Below, one piece after another: positions 10,201 through 17,680 of a stretch of 33,808 nucleotides of DNA. The notes beneath the pieces were generated by a model that saw only the letters and a list, made by a program, of their open reading frames with translations, made no database searches and was not told the origin of the DNA. Each line of letters starts with the position of its first letter. Position 1 is the first letter of the stretch. The translations under genes were made by a program, and so were the position numbers. The DNA is from a bacterium (lineage in GTDB: Bacteria; Moduliflexota; Moduliflexia; Moduliflexales; JAUQPW01), in assembly GCA_030550175.1 (NCBI GenBank), contig JAUQPW010000060.1, positions 1 through 33,808 of the forward strand, given 5' to 3'.

Positions 10201-10677
10201 CTATTCCTTGCCACGAATCCTTTTATTTTACAATTGTACCGACTATCGAGTCTTCCTAATACCGGGGTCGTGGATACGCGCTACCGTACTTATCAGTCGG
10301 ATCAAAAGACCTCCAATCAGTATATAAGAGACCATTGGCAGGAAGGAGATTATGTGATAAGCGCAACTCCAGATGTGACAAAGTATTACGCCGGGCAATC
10401 CGATGCCTTTCTGGAAAGTTTTACTACCCTCATCGTAGTATATGCCGAGCAGGGAAAGGACTTCATGTTGCAGGATAAATCTATCGGTGTACCCTCTCTC
10501 ATAGGACTACGAGATTTAAAAGACGCTGTGAACCAACATCAACGGGTCTGGATTGCAGCTGTCCCAAACAGTATGTTTAACAAGCTAAATACACCTGAAG
10601 TGTTAAACTACATTAACACAAATTTCAAGGTCGTATATGAATCCTACAACGCAAAGATTTACCTTTGGGAAAAATAA
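7279..10677 (+). CDS. GT-C glycosyltransferase (PMT/ArnT-like) fused to two N-terminal lectin-like beta-sandwich modules
   Basis: The protein has about 1132 residues from ATG 7279; an in-frame TTG at 7258 is less likely. After a membrane anchor (~residues 40-60) there are two related extracytoplasmic modules, ~75-215 and ~255-440. Each has the pattern W..YFRK/YFQK..L..........WI.VAA...Y.L.VNG......DI....PY/PF...G.N.IGV.V, as in the N-terminal domains of alpha-L-rhamnosidases. A Ser/Thr/Pro-rich stretch (~310-360) lies inside module 2. The remainder is a multi-helix membrane enzyme of the GT39/PMT_2 type. Its signature D643-E644 (INGDEC) follows the first helix of the catalytic part and the LRI segment, as in polyprenyl-phosphate-sugar dependent transferases. 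The fusion suggests that glycan is bound outside the membrane next to the transfer site. The donor sugar is unknown. Confidence 0.82.
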   Translation: MEERGDIEKKDEIIEGYGSEGTPSASSRFQIPISFTCALLVAGFGALLGYFVWNTYANHTLLHSYPLTWGNAQWIATQTEAPQGYFRKNLYLPRKINHAWIKVAAPDSYTLLVNGISVGKKTFHAINVSGIYDITPYLRTGKNVIGVLVRLSVYPGTGRTLVEGAYVDDVNQETRFISDGTWKVKIVEERQGEGTILWSSPSFDDGNWPFAKVLGPADIERIYPLNVDYGATEDSITAVEIPPTHPQLITEAPHGEWIWYPDPEVRTAYFQKTLDLSHRIREVWIRVAASQRYNLEVNGIEIASIDQSLNPAIQSTSTTNIVTSTTSIAPVTPTRSTNRIPAGVSQNPAEGTSSPAPSKSGQLSGSLDIYNITPFIHSGLNRIGVSVHGERSSQALLVDGLMVHQDDEVEWFKSDSSWKALPVTDLGPQHSLETIPSKSLLKDARIVGKYSDLPWGLLKKNAKIITLPSNLQTIAWLLMLAYMLAGALIMIFFWILSGYLRYRLNPESIRQKARGSKLPVGLNQALSLDTLAHVPPALFLGICYLLQYDVRFDYSFPFQPWILAVAILLLIGFKLAFILEAKNVMRNGISRYLPSISRLPVDALTLTTLEENKKFQLGCLLVILICGAWLRIHNIDFESINGDECGTLRDALSILARGYAFRTLGIYEKPLVTYELLPYPISFSFLLFGVSDFALRLPSALYGIFSIFLIFYVGSKLFNRRIGLLASAIFAFIPLSIHWAQNDRYPQPTHTLGLIISYLFYRAINEERIRPRYIYPIAVLYVWMFLTWEGTGFMLGALALGLILVRWKDYKWMKEPHLWAALIGIIVVVLVQGFRRRVYTAKYLVIGEGLLSGVTLAPVFFDPLYDPYYYIDNFFRAENHSIMTALSLVGLPLFVINSGLRFFATILITVWFLFTNLFPLPTSRYLYHAQPYLIILAAATCVYYGDYLISLGKGVISQTKSWINTIILIVPLLVLFLATNPFILQLYRLSSLPNTGVVDTRYRTYQSDQKTSNQYIRDHWQEGDYVISATPDVTKYYAGQSDAFLESFTTLIVVYAEQGKDFMLQDKSIGVPSLIGLRDLKDAVNQHQRVWIAAVPNSMFNKLNTPEVLNYINTNFKVVYESYNAKIYLWEK

Positions 10678-10681
10678 CTCA

Positions 10682-10716
10682 TTGTCCCTTGTCTAAGGAC
10701 TCTAGGCAAGGGACAA
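10682..10716. repeat. intergenic inverted repeat / hairpin (13-bp arms)
   Basis: Arms 10682-10694 (TTGTCCCTTGTCT) and 10704-10716 (AGGCAAGGGACAA) pair fully if one G-T pair is allowed, with a 9-base loop. The hairpin starts 4 bp after the stop of the glycosyltransferase gene and is followed by A-residues, not T, on the plus strand. It may still end or stabilise that transcript. Confidence 0.6.
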
Positions 10717-10738
10717 AAAAGACAAAGGAGGAAAAAAT

Positions 10739-11416
10739 ATGTTTTATAAACCCACTTACTTTAACTTTGTAAAACTCCTTGAATCTAACTGGCTAAAGAT
10801 TAGGGCGGAGGTTGAGCGGCTGCAGAGCGAGAAATTTAGTCCCTGGTATGAGAGGTCTCTTTATAATAGAGATTGGACTGCTTTTGGTTTGTACAATGGA
10901 TATAGACAAGAGAGGGGACAAAGGATAGAAGAAAACTGCGCTTTGTGTCCGGAGACTGCCAGGATTATTGAAGCTATTCCAGGTTTGATGACGGCGGGTT
11001 TCTCCTGTTTGGCTCCGGGTACACATATAAGACCGCATAAGGGTTATGAAGGGAATGTGCTACGTTGTCACCTTGGCTTGATTGTTCCAGAAGGTTGTGG
11101 CATAACCGTTCAAGGAAAAACTAAAACCTGGACGGAGGGAAAATGTATTGTATTTGATGATACTTTTGTTCATGAGGCCTGGAATTTTGGAAAGAGTAAA
11201 AGAATTGTGTTGCTGATGGATATTAAGAAAGATAAGGATATCCTTGGAATAGATCTTTCTGATGAAAAATATATAGAACCTTTCACCTGGGATGAAATTC
11301 TTAGAAGAGAGTTTCAGTATACCCGGCTTTTCTACTATAAAGTAACGACTAAGTTAGCCAAGATGAAACAGGCCTTGAAGGGTTCTGGTGAAAAGCCATA
11401 CAAATCCGCTGCCTGA
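10739..11416 (+). CDS. aspartyl/asparaginyl beta-hydroxylase family dioxygenase (LpxO-like fold)
   Basis: This 225-residue protein matches the Asp_Arg_Hydrox family (PF05118), Fe(II)/2-oxoglutarate dependent dioxygenases that hydroxylate Asp/Asn side chains or, in LpxO, the 2-position of lipid A acyl chains. Core motifs are PGTHIRPHKGYEGN (H100), RCHLGLIVP, CIVFDDTFVHEAWN (H145) and RIVLLMD (R155). The two His and the Arg are the expected iron and 2-oxoglutarate ligands. The start has a strong Shine-Dalgarno AAAGGAGG at 10724-10731. With LpxL-like enzymes elsewhere in the window a lipid acyl substrate is possible, but a peptide or small-molecule substrate is equally possible. Confidence 0.9.
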   Translation: MFYKPTYFNFVKLLESNWLKIRAEVERLQSEKFSPWYERSLYNRDWTAFGLYNGYRQERGQRIEENCALCPETARIIEAIPGLMTAGFSCLAPGTHIRPHKGYEGNVLRCHLGLIVPEGCGITVQGKTKTWTEGKCIVFDDTFVHEAWNFGKSKRIVLLMDIKKDKDILGIDLSDEKYIEPFTWDEILRREFQYTRLFYYKVTTKLAKMKQALKGSGEKPYKSAA

Positions 11417-11434
11417 CCCTTCTATCTGTTTTGA

Positions 11435-11498
11435 GGATAAAGCATTCTTTAACGGTCAGAGTTATTTCATCCTGCTTTTACCGCTGAATGCTTTGTCC
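11435..11498. repeat. long-loop inverted repeat in intergenic gap
   Basis: Arms 11435-11447 (GGATAAAGCATTC) and 11486-11498 (GAATGCTTTGTCC) pair at 12 of 13 positions with a 38-base loop. It lies 18 bp after the hydroxylase stop. The rest of the 234-bp gap to 11651 shows no other structure or gene. Confidence 0.4.
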
Positions 11499-11650
11499 TT
11501 ACTCACAAAATATTGCTTGATAAATATAGATTTTAAGCCTATTTTATTGTCGATAAACGCTGGCAGATTATCTCTAACTTCAAAAGCCAGGGGTTCTTGT
11601 TCCTTCTTCTTTATAAAGGAATATCCAAAATTAAACCCAATGAAATCGCC

Positions 11651-12706
11651 ATGCGTAAAATTCGACCTATTCTATATGTAAGTATCCTTGTAATTCTTTT
11701 ATTTGCAGTTTTCCTCAAAAAACATCACTTCTTCAAGAAAATCTTCATAACCCAGAGACAACGAACCCACCCATCTGAGCAAACTCAAAAAATCAATCGG
11801 ATCAAAAAAGATGTGAATATCATTCAGCCCGAGCTAACCGACCCCAATATTAATACCTACCTTCATCCCCATATTGCTTACCGAAATTTAGAGGTTCCCG
11901 GGAAAGATAAACTCTTTGTATTTCTTCCTGGTACCGAAGCTAAACCCAGTGGTGTGAAGCAGTTACTTAAAGTAGTTGCGGATACCGGAACCTCCATTAT
12001 TGGGTTGAGCTATCCTAATGAGCCCAGTGTTCGAGATCTTTGCCGGAATGATTCGGAATGCTATGGTAAAGTCCGGGAAGAGGTTATTTACGGAGCAGAT
12101 ACCTCTCCGCTCGTTAATATAAATCGTGCAAATTCTATTATGAACAGGCTCATCAAGCTTCTGCAATATCTGGATCGTCAGTCTCCGGAGGAAGGATGGG
12201 GGGAGTTTCTCATGGAGGGTAATCAGATTAACTGGGCAAAGATTATCATTGCAGGTCATTCCCAAGGAGGCGGGCATGCCGCCTTTATTGCAAAAAATCA
12301 CCTGGTGAGTCGTGTGGTTACCTTGGCTGCACCTTTTGATTCGCCCAACGATCCGGAGGATCCGCAAATTAAACCTGCCAGTTGGTTGCTTGAACCCCAT
12401 GTGACCCCTGGTAACCGTTATTATGGTTTTGGTCATGTAGAGGATTTTGCATTAACAGTTCTTGTACCGATCTGGAGAACTTTACAATATCCTGGGGAAC
12501 CCGTGAATGTTGATAAAACAAGTCCTCCCTATAATAATAGTCATCAACTTTATACCGCTTTGGAACCTTCTGCAGTAAAAAACGTCCGTATAAGTATCCA
12601 AAAGGAAGCTCATATGATGATTGTGTCCGATATAGCAACACCCCTCGACAGAAATGGAGAACCGGTATTTGCTCCGGTGTGGAGGTATATGTGTTGCCAG
12701 GAATAG
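11651..12706 (+). CDS. membrane-anchored alpha/beta hydrolase-like protein, copy 1
   Basis: I chose ATG 11651, which gives 351 residues beginning MRKIRPILYVSILVILLFAV, a single N-terminal membrane anchor or uncleaved signal. The upstream in-frame start at 11597 would put an 18-residue extension before it. The globular domain has FVFLPGTEAKPSG (strand and oxyanion region), GLSYPNEPSV, and the nucleophile elbow GHSQGGG with Ser204, followed by VVTLAAPFDSP. This is the alpha/beta-hydrolase serine esterase/lipase architecture, and the domain would lie outside the cytoplasm. A paralog follows directly. The substrate is unknown; a lipid or ester at the cell surface is an inference. Confidence 0.78.
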   Translation: MRKIRPILYVSILVILLFAVFLKKHHFFKKIFITQRQRTHPSEQTQKINRIKKDVNIIQPELTDPNINTYLHPHIAYRNLEVPGKDKLFVFLPGTEAKPSGVKQLLKVVADTGTSIIGLSYPNEPSVRDLCRNDSECYGKVREEVIYGADTSPLVNINRANSIMNRLIKLLQYLDRQSPEEGWGEFLMEGNQINWAKIIIAGHSQGGGHAAFIAKNHLVSRVVTLAAPFDSPNDPEDPQIKPASWLLEPHVTPGNRYYGFGHVEDFALTVLVPIWRTLQYPGEPVNVDKTSPPYNNSHQLYTALEPSAVKNVRISIQKEAHMMIVSDIATPLDRNGEPVFAPVWRYMCCQE

Positions 12707-12725
12707 AATGGCGTGTAAAGATGGG

Positions 12726-13751
12726 ATGTTTATTTTTCATAAAATCTTTTTCATTCTTTATAATCAGGGAATTCTTCTTTTTTTACTTGTAATTCTTCTG
12801 GGATGTACCCAAATTGGGAGGGGGAGTCCTGTGGGCAGATTACCACCTGAATTTGAACAAATTAGAAGAGAGGTCCATGTAATCCGGCCTTATCAAACAG
12901 ATCCCAATATTAATACCTATTCTAACCCGCATATTGCCTATCGAAATTTACGAGTTCCGAGGAAAAACAGACTTTTTGTGTTTTTACCAGGCACGGAAGC
13001 AAAGCCTAGTGGGGTTAAACATCTCCTTAAAGTGGTCGCAGATACCGGCATACCGGTTATTGGATTGAGTTATCCTAATGAACCCAGTGTCCGAAGTCTT
13101 TGCCAAAACGATCCTGATTGTTATGGTAGAGTCCGCTATGAAATTATCTATGGAGTCAATACCTCTCCCCTTGTTAATGTAGATCCTGCAAATTCTATTG
13201 TCGGCAGACTTACCAGATTATTGCAATATCTGAATTATCAGTTTCCCCAAGAAGGATGGGGGGAATTTCTTATCAATGGTAATCAAATTAACTGGTCCAA
13301 GATCATTCTGGCAGGTCATTCTCAAGGAGGAGGGCATGCAGCCTATATTGCCAAGGATAATATGGTCGGCCGTGTCATCACCTTTGCTTCACCTTTTGAT
13401 GCCGTCAGTCAATCGGGAAATCCAAGGGTAAGACCTGCAAACTGGTTACTCCAGCCCCATGTAACTCCTGCGAATCGTTATTACGGTTTTGGTCATATTA
13501 ACGATTTTACACTAGATGTTCTTGTACCCATCTGGAGAGCCCAGCAATACCCGGGCGAACCTGTAAATGTAGACAACGCAAATTCCTGGTACAACTACAG
13601 CCATCAACTTTATACTACCAGACCCCCTCGAACCGGAAATACCTATCGCGATGCTCATATGAGTATTGTTTTAGATATAGCAACCCCTATGGACAGGAAT
13701 GGACGTCCTGTCTTTGCTCCTGTATGGAGATATCTCTGCTGTTCAGGTTAA
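12726..13751 (+). CDS. alpha/beta hydrolase-like lipoprotein, copy 2 (tandem paralog)
   Basis: This is a close paralog of the preceding protein; many stretches are identical or nearly so, such as DPNINTY, PHIAYRNL, FVFLPGTEAKPSGVK, GLSYPNEPSVR, AGHSQGGGHAA and PGEPVNVD. The elbow serine is Ser199. Unlike copy 1 it has a bacterial lipoprotein signal: residues ~16-27 read ILLFLLVILLGC, so C27 would be lipidated. In-frame ATGs at 12654 (overlapping copy 1), 12708 and 12726 are possible; 12726 places the hydrophobic region as a normal signal peptide. The pair most likely arose by tandem duplication and then diverged in anchoring, one by a transmembrane helix and one by lipid. It converges with the minus-strand gene 38 bp away. 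Confidence 0.78.
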   Translation: MFIFHKIFFILYNQGILLFLLVILLGCTQIGRGSPVGRLPPEFEQIRREVHVIRPYQTDPNINTYSNPHIAYRNLRVPRKNRLFVFLPGTEAKPSGVKHLLKVVADTGIPVIGLSYPNEPSVRSLCQNDPDCYGRVRYEIIYGVNTSPLVNVDPANSIVGRLTRLLQYLNYQFPQEGWGEFLINGNQINWSKIILAGHSQGGGHAAYIAKDNMVGRVITFASPFDAVSQSGNPRVRPANWLLQPHVTPANRYYGFGHINDFTLDVLVPIWRAQQYPGEPVNVDNANSWYNYSHQLYTTRPPRTGNTYRDAHMSIVLDIATPMDRNGRPVFAPVWRYLCCSG

Positions 13752-13789
13752 ACCCGTATTTTTGAAAGGGTTGGTTATTTTCCGTAGAT

Positions 13790-16700
13790 TTATCTTCCCC
13801 CCGAAGCCGCTACAGGAATATCTCCGGGCTGACCCCATAGAGTGAGAGTAGAAGTTCTAAATCCGGAGGAGGAGGTAAGGATAAACCATTCTCCTGTAGA
13901 AGCCCGAAAGATTCCCAGGTCGGTCCGCCCATCCCCGTCAAAGTCTGCCTGAACCGGGAAATCGCCGGGTCGTGACACTTTTTGGACTATTTTACCTTTT
14001 TTGAGCAAAACGATCCAGGTATGAGTGACCAATCTCCAGACGGCTACATCAGCCAGCCCATCGCCATCATAATCTCCCGGTACCGGAAAATCTCCAGGCT
14101 GTCCCAGGATGGAAATAGTACTCCCTCCTCCGGAGTTAAGGATGTACCAGGTTCCGTTGGAAGGTCGAAAGACGGCAATATCCGTTTTTCCATCTCCATC
14201 ATAATCGGCTGGCGTGGGAATATCTCCGGCAATGCCCCAGGAAGTGACTATGAAGTTAATGGGATTGGACGAGGAAGATCCCGATAAGGAAATCCACCAT
14301 TCTCCTGTCGCAGGCCTCCAGACAGCACGATCTGTTTTTTTATCCCCATCATAGTCTCCTGGAACCGGAATATCCCCCCGGACTCCCCAATTTTGAACGT
14401 CCTCACTCCCATTCAAAAGAACATGCCAATCTCCTGTAGAAGGTCGCCAGAAGGCAAAGTCTGCAGTTCCATTTCCATCATAATCGCCCGGAGCTGGGAT
14501 ATCCTCGGATGATCCGAAAAATACAGGAGAAGTTCCCAGAACCAACCACTCCCCGGTAGAAGGTCTATAAAGGGCAATATCGGCTTTGCCATCTCCGTTG
14601 TAATCTGCCGTATAGGCTACCGGGACTATATCAGAGATCTTAGCGATAAAAGCGTCTCCGAAACCTCCCCCAAAATTTGGTTGTAGTGCGTTTATGGTTG
14701 GGAAGTTGGTTGAAGCGGCTCCACCGGCTATGTAAGCAGCACCTGATGCGTCTACAGCAACTGCAAGACCGAACTCTCGGAAAATATCATTATTACCACC
14801 AAGGTAAGTCGCATAAACAATGGAGGAACCTGTGGCATTTAACTTCGCCAGGAAGGCATCGCTAAATCCTCCCCCAAAAGTGGATTGGATAGAATTTGCT
14901 GTCGGCATATCCGGTGAACTGGTATCACAAACTACATAAATATTCCCGGAGGCATCCACGGCGATATCGTTACCGATATCAAAGTCACTACCTCCGAGAT
15001 AGGTAGAAAAAACCAGGGAAGATCCTGTAGGATTCAACTTTGCGACAAAGGCATCGAAAGCATCACTGGGATTGGTATATCCCCCTCCAAAAACTGCTTG
15101 CAGGGCATTCACGGTGGGAAAATCTAAAGAACGGGTAAAACCGGTTACATAGGCATTACCGTATTTATCTACGGCAATCCCGTGCCCGGTCTCCCCCTTA
15201 CTGCCACCCAAATAAGTAGAGTAAATAAAAGCGGTACCGATAGCATTTAATTTTACCACGAAAGCATCGGTGGGGAAGTCTGAATCTCCCCCCGCAAAGG
15301 AAGGTTGCAAAGCCTGAGCTGTTGGAAAGTCGGTGGACTCGGTAGTACCCATGATGTAAGCATTACCCAGGGTATCAACCGCAATATCATAACCCGATTC
15401 TCGACCACTCCCCCCAAGGTAAGTAGAGTAGACGAGGGCAGAGCCTGTTGAATTTAACTTGGCCACGAAGACATCCTCACAGGGAGGAAGAGCACAAAGG
15501 TCTGCACCCTTATTCGGTTGCAAGGGGTTCATAACCGGAAAGTTGGTGGATCGGGTCCCGCCGGTTATATAAGCATTGCCAGAAGCATCTACGGCGATAC
15601 TGTGGCCCAGGTCATTATTATTACCTCCCAGATAGGTGGCGTAAATGAGTTTAGAACCTGAGGAATTCAATTTTACTACAAAGGCATCATCAAATCCACC
15701 TCGTTTGGGTTGTAAAGGACTTACCAATGGGAAATCCGGAGAACTGGTCTGACCGGTCAGATAGATATTATTCAGAGGATCCAGGGCAATGCCATAGCTA
15801 AAATCACGCCCACTACCCCCCAAATAGGTGGCATAAAGGAGGGTAGATCCTGTGGAATCTAATTTTGCAACGAAGGCATCGATGAAGCCGCTAAAAGTAT
15901 TCTGGAAAGGCTTCTGGGTGGGAAAGTTAATCGAATCCGTGGTACCTGTTACATAAACGTTACCCAATGTATCTACAGCAATGGCACGGCCAAATTCACC
16001 ATAAATGTTAGTACTTCCCCCTAAATAGGTTGAGTAAATTAACACCGGATCGATAATCAGGGTTTTGGAAGCCACATAAGTACCCAATTGAAATCCGATT
16101 TTAGCTGATTTTTTGTCTTTTTGTAGGGAGGAATTCTCCATAAGATCCTCCTGCTCGAGAATCACATAACGACCGGGAACCACCTGTTTTGTGCCGTTGA
16201 TCTCTTGATAAATAACAGGCTTTTGTTGCCGAATTTTACCTACGGGGGTATAAAGTACAAGATCTCCATTGATATCGATTTCAAGTTTATCGACCCCTTC
16301 AAAAGTAAATTGGATAGCCGTAGGGTCTGCACCTGAAGTAATGACCCAATCATACTCTAAATGGCCTTGGTGACTGTAATAAACCAGATTTACACCGGGA
16401 TATACATCCTGATACGCCACTTTTCCATAAGTTGGGATCTCCGTACGCCACCTTTTAGGATCATTACCGATAAAATAATTGCGCTTGCCCGGTAATTCAT
16501 CCAGCCCACTTATATAGGGCTGAGGGTTAGCCCCTATGAGTTGCATTCGAAGTACTGCACGCGTACTCCCATATAAATCGCTACCTTGTTCAAATAAATC
16601 CTCGATTCGCTCTACCTTTCGAGTTTTACCTTCTTCCTTCTTAAAGACCCATATCGCTTCGGTGGAGGTCAAAAACAAGTGGTAACCTCCCCCACGAACC

Positions 16701-16921
16701 AGGAACTTTACTTCAGGATCGGTTTGGCCTTGATTGATCTCAAAACTTAGGGATGGTTGCGTATAGGTCGAGGGTATCTGCATTGGTTGTTCCGGGGTTA
16801 AGGAAGGTTGTGGTGGGGCTGCGAATACAGGCTGCAAACAGACTGTCAGTCCTGGAAACCCAGATACGAGCCAGGCTAAATACCCGACACAGAGGATCAA
16901 GTGTTTTAAGTAGTACTTCAT
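13790..16921 (-). CDS. secreted SBBP-repeat / FG-GAP-like beta-propeller protein
   Basis: From ATG 16921 the protein has 1043 residues and a signal peptide ending near QPVFAA. A GTG start at 16996 would run into a palindromic repeat and is rejected. Residues ~35-290 resemble the N-terminal DUF7948-type domain seen before SBBP repeats (NQGQTDPEVKFLVRG, GKRNYFIGNDP, PGVNLVYY). Next come seven SBBP-type repeats with (S/A)TYLGG(S/N) and AVD..GN.Y(V/I)... followed by FP. The C-terminus has six FG-GAP-like repeats, D(Y/F)(D/N)G(D/N)...D.A.(W/F)RP.TG.W, whose DxDGDG loops should bind calcium. The protein is probably surface-exposed or released, and an adhesive or structural role is an inference. No sorting signal is obvious at the C-terminus. 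Confidence 0.85.
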   Translation of the reverse strand: MKYYLKHLILCVGYLAWLVSGFPGLTVCLQPVFAAPPQPSLTPEQPMQIPSTYTQPSLSFEINQGQTDPEVKFLVRGGGYHLFLTSTEAIWVFKKEEGKTRKVERIEDLFEQGSDLYGSTRAVLRMQLIGANPQPYISGLDELPGKRNYFIGNDPKRWRTEIPTYGKVAYQDVYPGVNLVYYSHQGHLEYDWVITSGADPTAIQFTFEGVDKLEIDINGDLVLYTPVGKIRQQKPVIYQEINGTKQVVPGRYVILEQEDLMENSSLQKDKKSAKIGFQLGTYVASKTLIIDPVLIYSTYLGGSTNIYGEFGRAIAVDTLGNVYVTGTTDSINFPTQKPFQNTFSGFIDAFVAKLDSTGSTLLYATYLGGSGRDFSYGIALDPLNNIYLTGQTSSPDFPLVSPLQPKRGGFDDAFVVKLNSSGSKLIYATYLGGNNNDLGHSIAVDASGNAYITGGTRSTNFPVMNPLQPNKGADLCALPPCEDVFVAKLNSTGSALVYSTYLGGSGRESGYDIAVDTLGNAYIMGTTESTDFPTAQALQPSFAGGDSDFPTDAFVVKLNAIGTAFIYSTYLGGSKGETGHGIAVDKYGNAYVTGFTRSLDFPTVNALQAVFGGGYTNPSDAFDAFVAKLNPTGSSLVFSTYLGGSDFDIGNDIAVDASGNIYVVCDTSSPDMPTANSIQSTFGGGFSDAFLAKLNATGSSIVYATYLGGNNDIFREFGLAVAVDASGAAYIAGGAASTNFPTINALQPNFGGGFGDAFIAKISDIVPVAYTADYNGDGKADIALYRPSTGEWLVLGTSPVFFGSSEDIPAPGDYDGNGTADFAFWRPSTGDWHVLLNGSEDVQNWGVRGDIPVPGDYDGDKKTDRAVWRPATGEWWISLSGSSSSNPINFIVTSWGIAGDIPTPADYDGDGKTDIAVFRPSNGTWYILNSGGGSTISILGQPGDFPVPGDYDGDGLADVAVWRLVTHTWIVLLKKGKIVQKVSRPGDFPVQADFDGDGRTDLGIFRASTGEWFILTSSSGFRTSTLTLWGQPGDIPVAASGGR

Positions 16922-16989
16922 GATAATGTTATAACTCCATGCGTGGCGAGTAAGCCAATGAAGCCATAAGGAGATGAAGTATTTCCCCT

Positions 16990-17048
16990 CCCTCACCCCC
17001 TAGTTCCCCCTCTCCCTACTTGGGAGAGGGGGAACTAGGGGGTGAGGG
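16990..17048. repeat. perfect 27-bp palindrome (CCCTCACCCCC...GGGGGTGAGGG family)
   Basis: Arms 16990-17016 and 17022-17048 pair perfectly over 27 bp around a TACTT loop, forming a very stable C/T-versus-G/A hairpin. It lies between the glycine-zipper gene and the SBBP gene and would precede the SBBP start on the minus strand. The core (CTCACCCC...CCCTCTCCC) also occurs in the elements at 17493-17680, 24665-24750 and 25131-25284. It is probably a dispersed REP/MITE-type repeat. Confidence 0.8.
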
Positions 17049-17068
17049 GGAACGAGGGGTCAGTCAAA

Positions 17069-17434
17069 TTAGCTATTTTTTTTAAACGGTCCAAAAATCA
17101 TCCCTAGGATGGCTCCAACGGCTGCCCCCATAAGCCCTATGAAAATGACTCCAATAGTACCCTGGAAAATACTCTCAAGAATAGCTCCGAGAATTTCCAT
17201 ACCAGTCCCTTCATGTACCCCGATCATTATTCCAAAACCCATTCCAAGCATTGCTCCGAGGATCGCTCCAACCGTTCCTCCCACCAGAGCCCCTCCGAGC
17301 GCTCGATCCAGGATACGACAGGACTGGAGTTCAGGAGGAAGTAGACGATAGATCCTGGATAAGCCGTTTCCTAATCTCTTTTTTCTATCTTTGGTCAATC
17401 CGGTTTCAAACTTTTGACCTTTATCGGTGTTCAT
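17069..17434 (-). CDS. small glycine-zipper membrane protein
   Basis: This 121-residue protein has no assignable function. Residues 1-44 are polar and basic. Residues ~45-115 hold Gly-rich hydrophobic helices with regular small-residue spacing (LGGALVGGTVGAILGAMLGM, and later GTIGVIFIGLMGAAVGAILG), the pattern of glycine-zipper helices that pack tightly in membranes. The segments likely form a two-helix hairpin. It is flanked on both sides by palindromic repeat elements, which suggests it is transcribed alone. No strong Shine-Dalgarno sequence is visible before the ATG. Confidence 0.6.
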   Translation of the reverse strand: MNTDKGQKFETGLTKDRKKRLGNGLSRIYRLLPPELQSCRILDRALGGALVGGTVGAILGAMLGMGFGIMIGVHEGTGMEILGAILESIFQGTIGVIFIGLMGAAVGAILGMIFGPFKKNS

Positions 17435-17492
17435 GGATTAAGTGTGGGAATGCCATACAGGATGTCTTTACCAGGGTTTTGTACTCTTTACT

Positions 17493-17680
17493 GCTACCTT
17501 GTAAAGTTAAATTTGAGTAACCGTTTTGTCCTCACCCCTACACCCCTCTCCCGAGGCTTCGGGAGAGGAGTTACCCAGGAAGCTGACCTGGAAAGCCACC
17601 GGCTCCCCTCTCCTGCAGCGTGGGAGAGGGGCCGGGGGTGAGGACAGAGAATTCTACAAAACTAACTTTACAAAGTACTA
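17493..17680. mobile_element. MITE-like element with terminal inverted repeats, copy A
   Basis: The element carries terminal inverted repeats of the form TAC(C/T)TTGTAAAGTTA at its left end (17496-17509) and as the reverse complement at its right end (17661-17675). Inside are two G/C-rich hairpins (CCCTCTCCC...GGGAGAGG and CCCTCTCC...GGGAGAGGGG), bounded by CTCACCCC on the left and GGGGTGAGG on the right. It encodes no protein. A second copy lies at 25131-25284, very similar by eye, and a shorter relative at 24665-24750. Its right end overlaps the stop codon of the PhoD-fusion gene. No transposase was seen, so it would be non-autonomous. Confidence 0.7.

Noticed and set aside
11388..11681. 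Open frame of ~97 codons between the hydroxylase and hydrolase copy 1
   Set aside because: It overlaps the ends of both neighbouring genes, has no family features and no ribosome binding site; probably chance.
16922..16996. N-terminal extension of the SBBP protein from a GTG at 16996
   Set aside because: It begins inside the 27-bp palindrome and would bury the signal peptide behind 25 residues; ATG 16921 gives a normal signal peptide.
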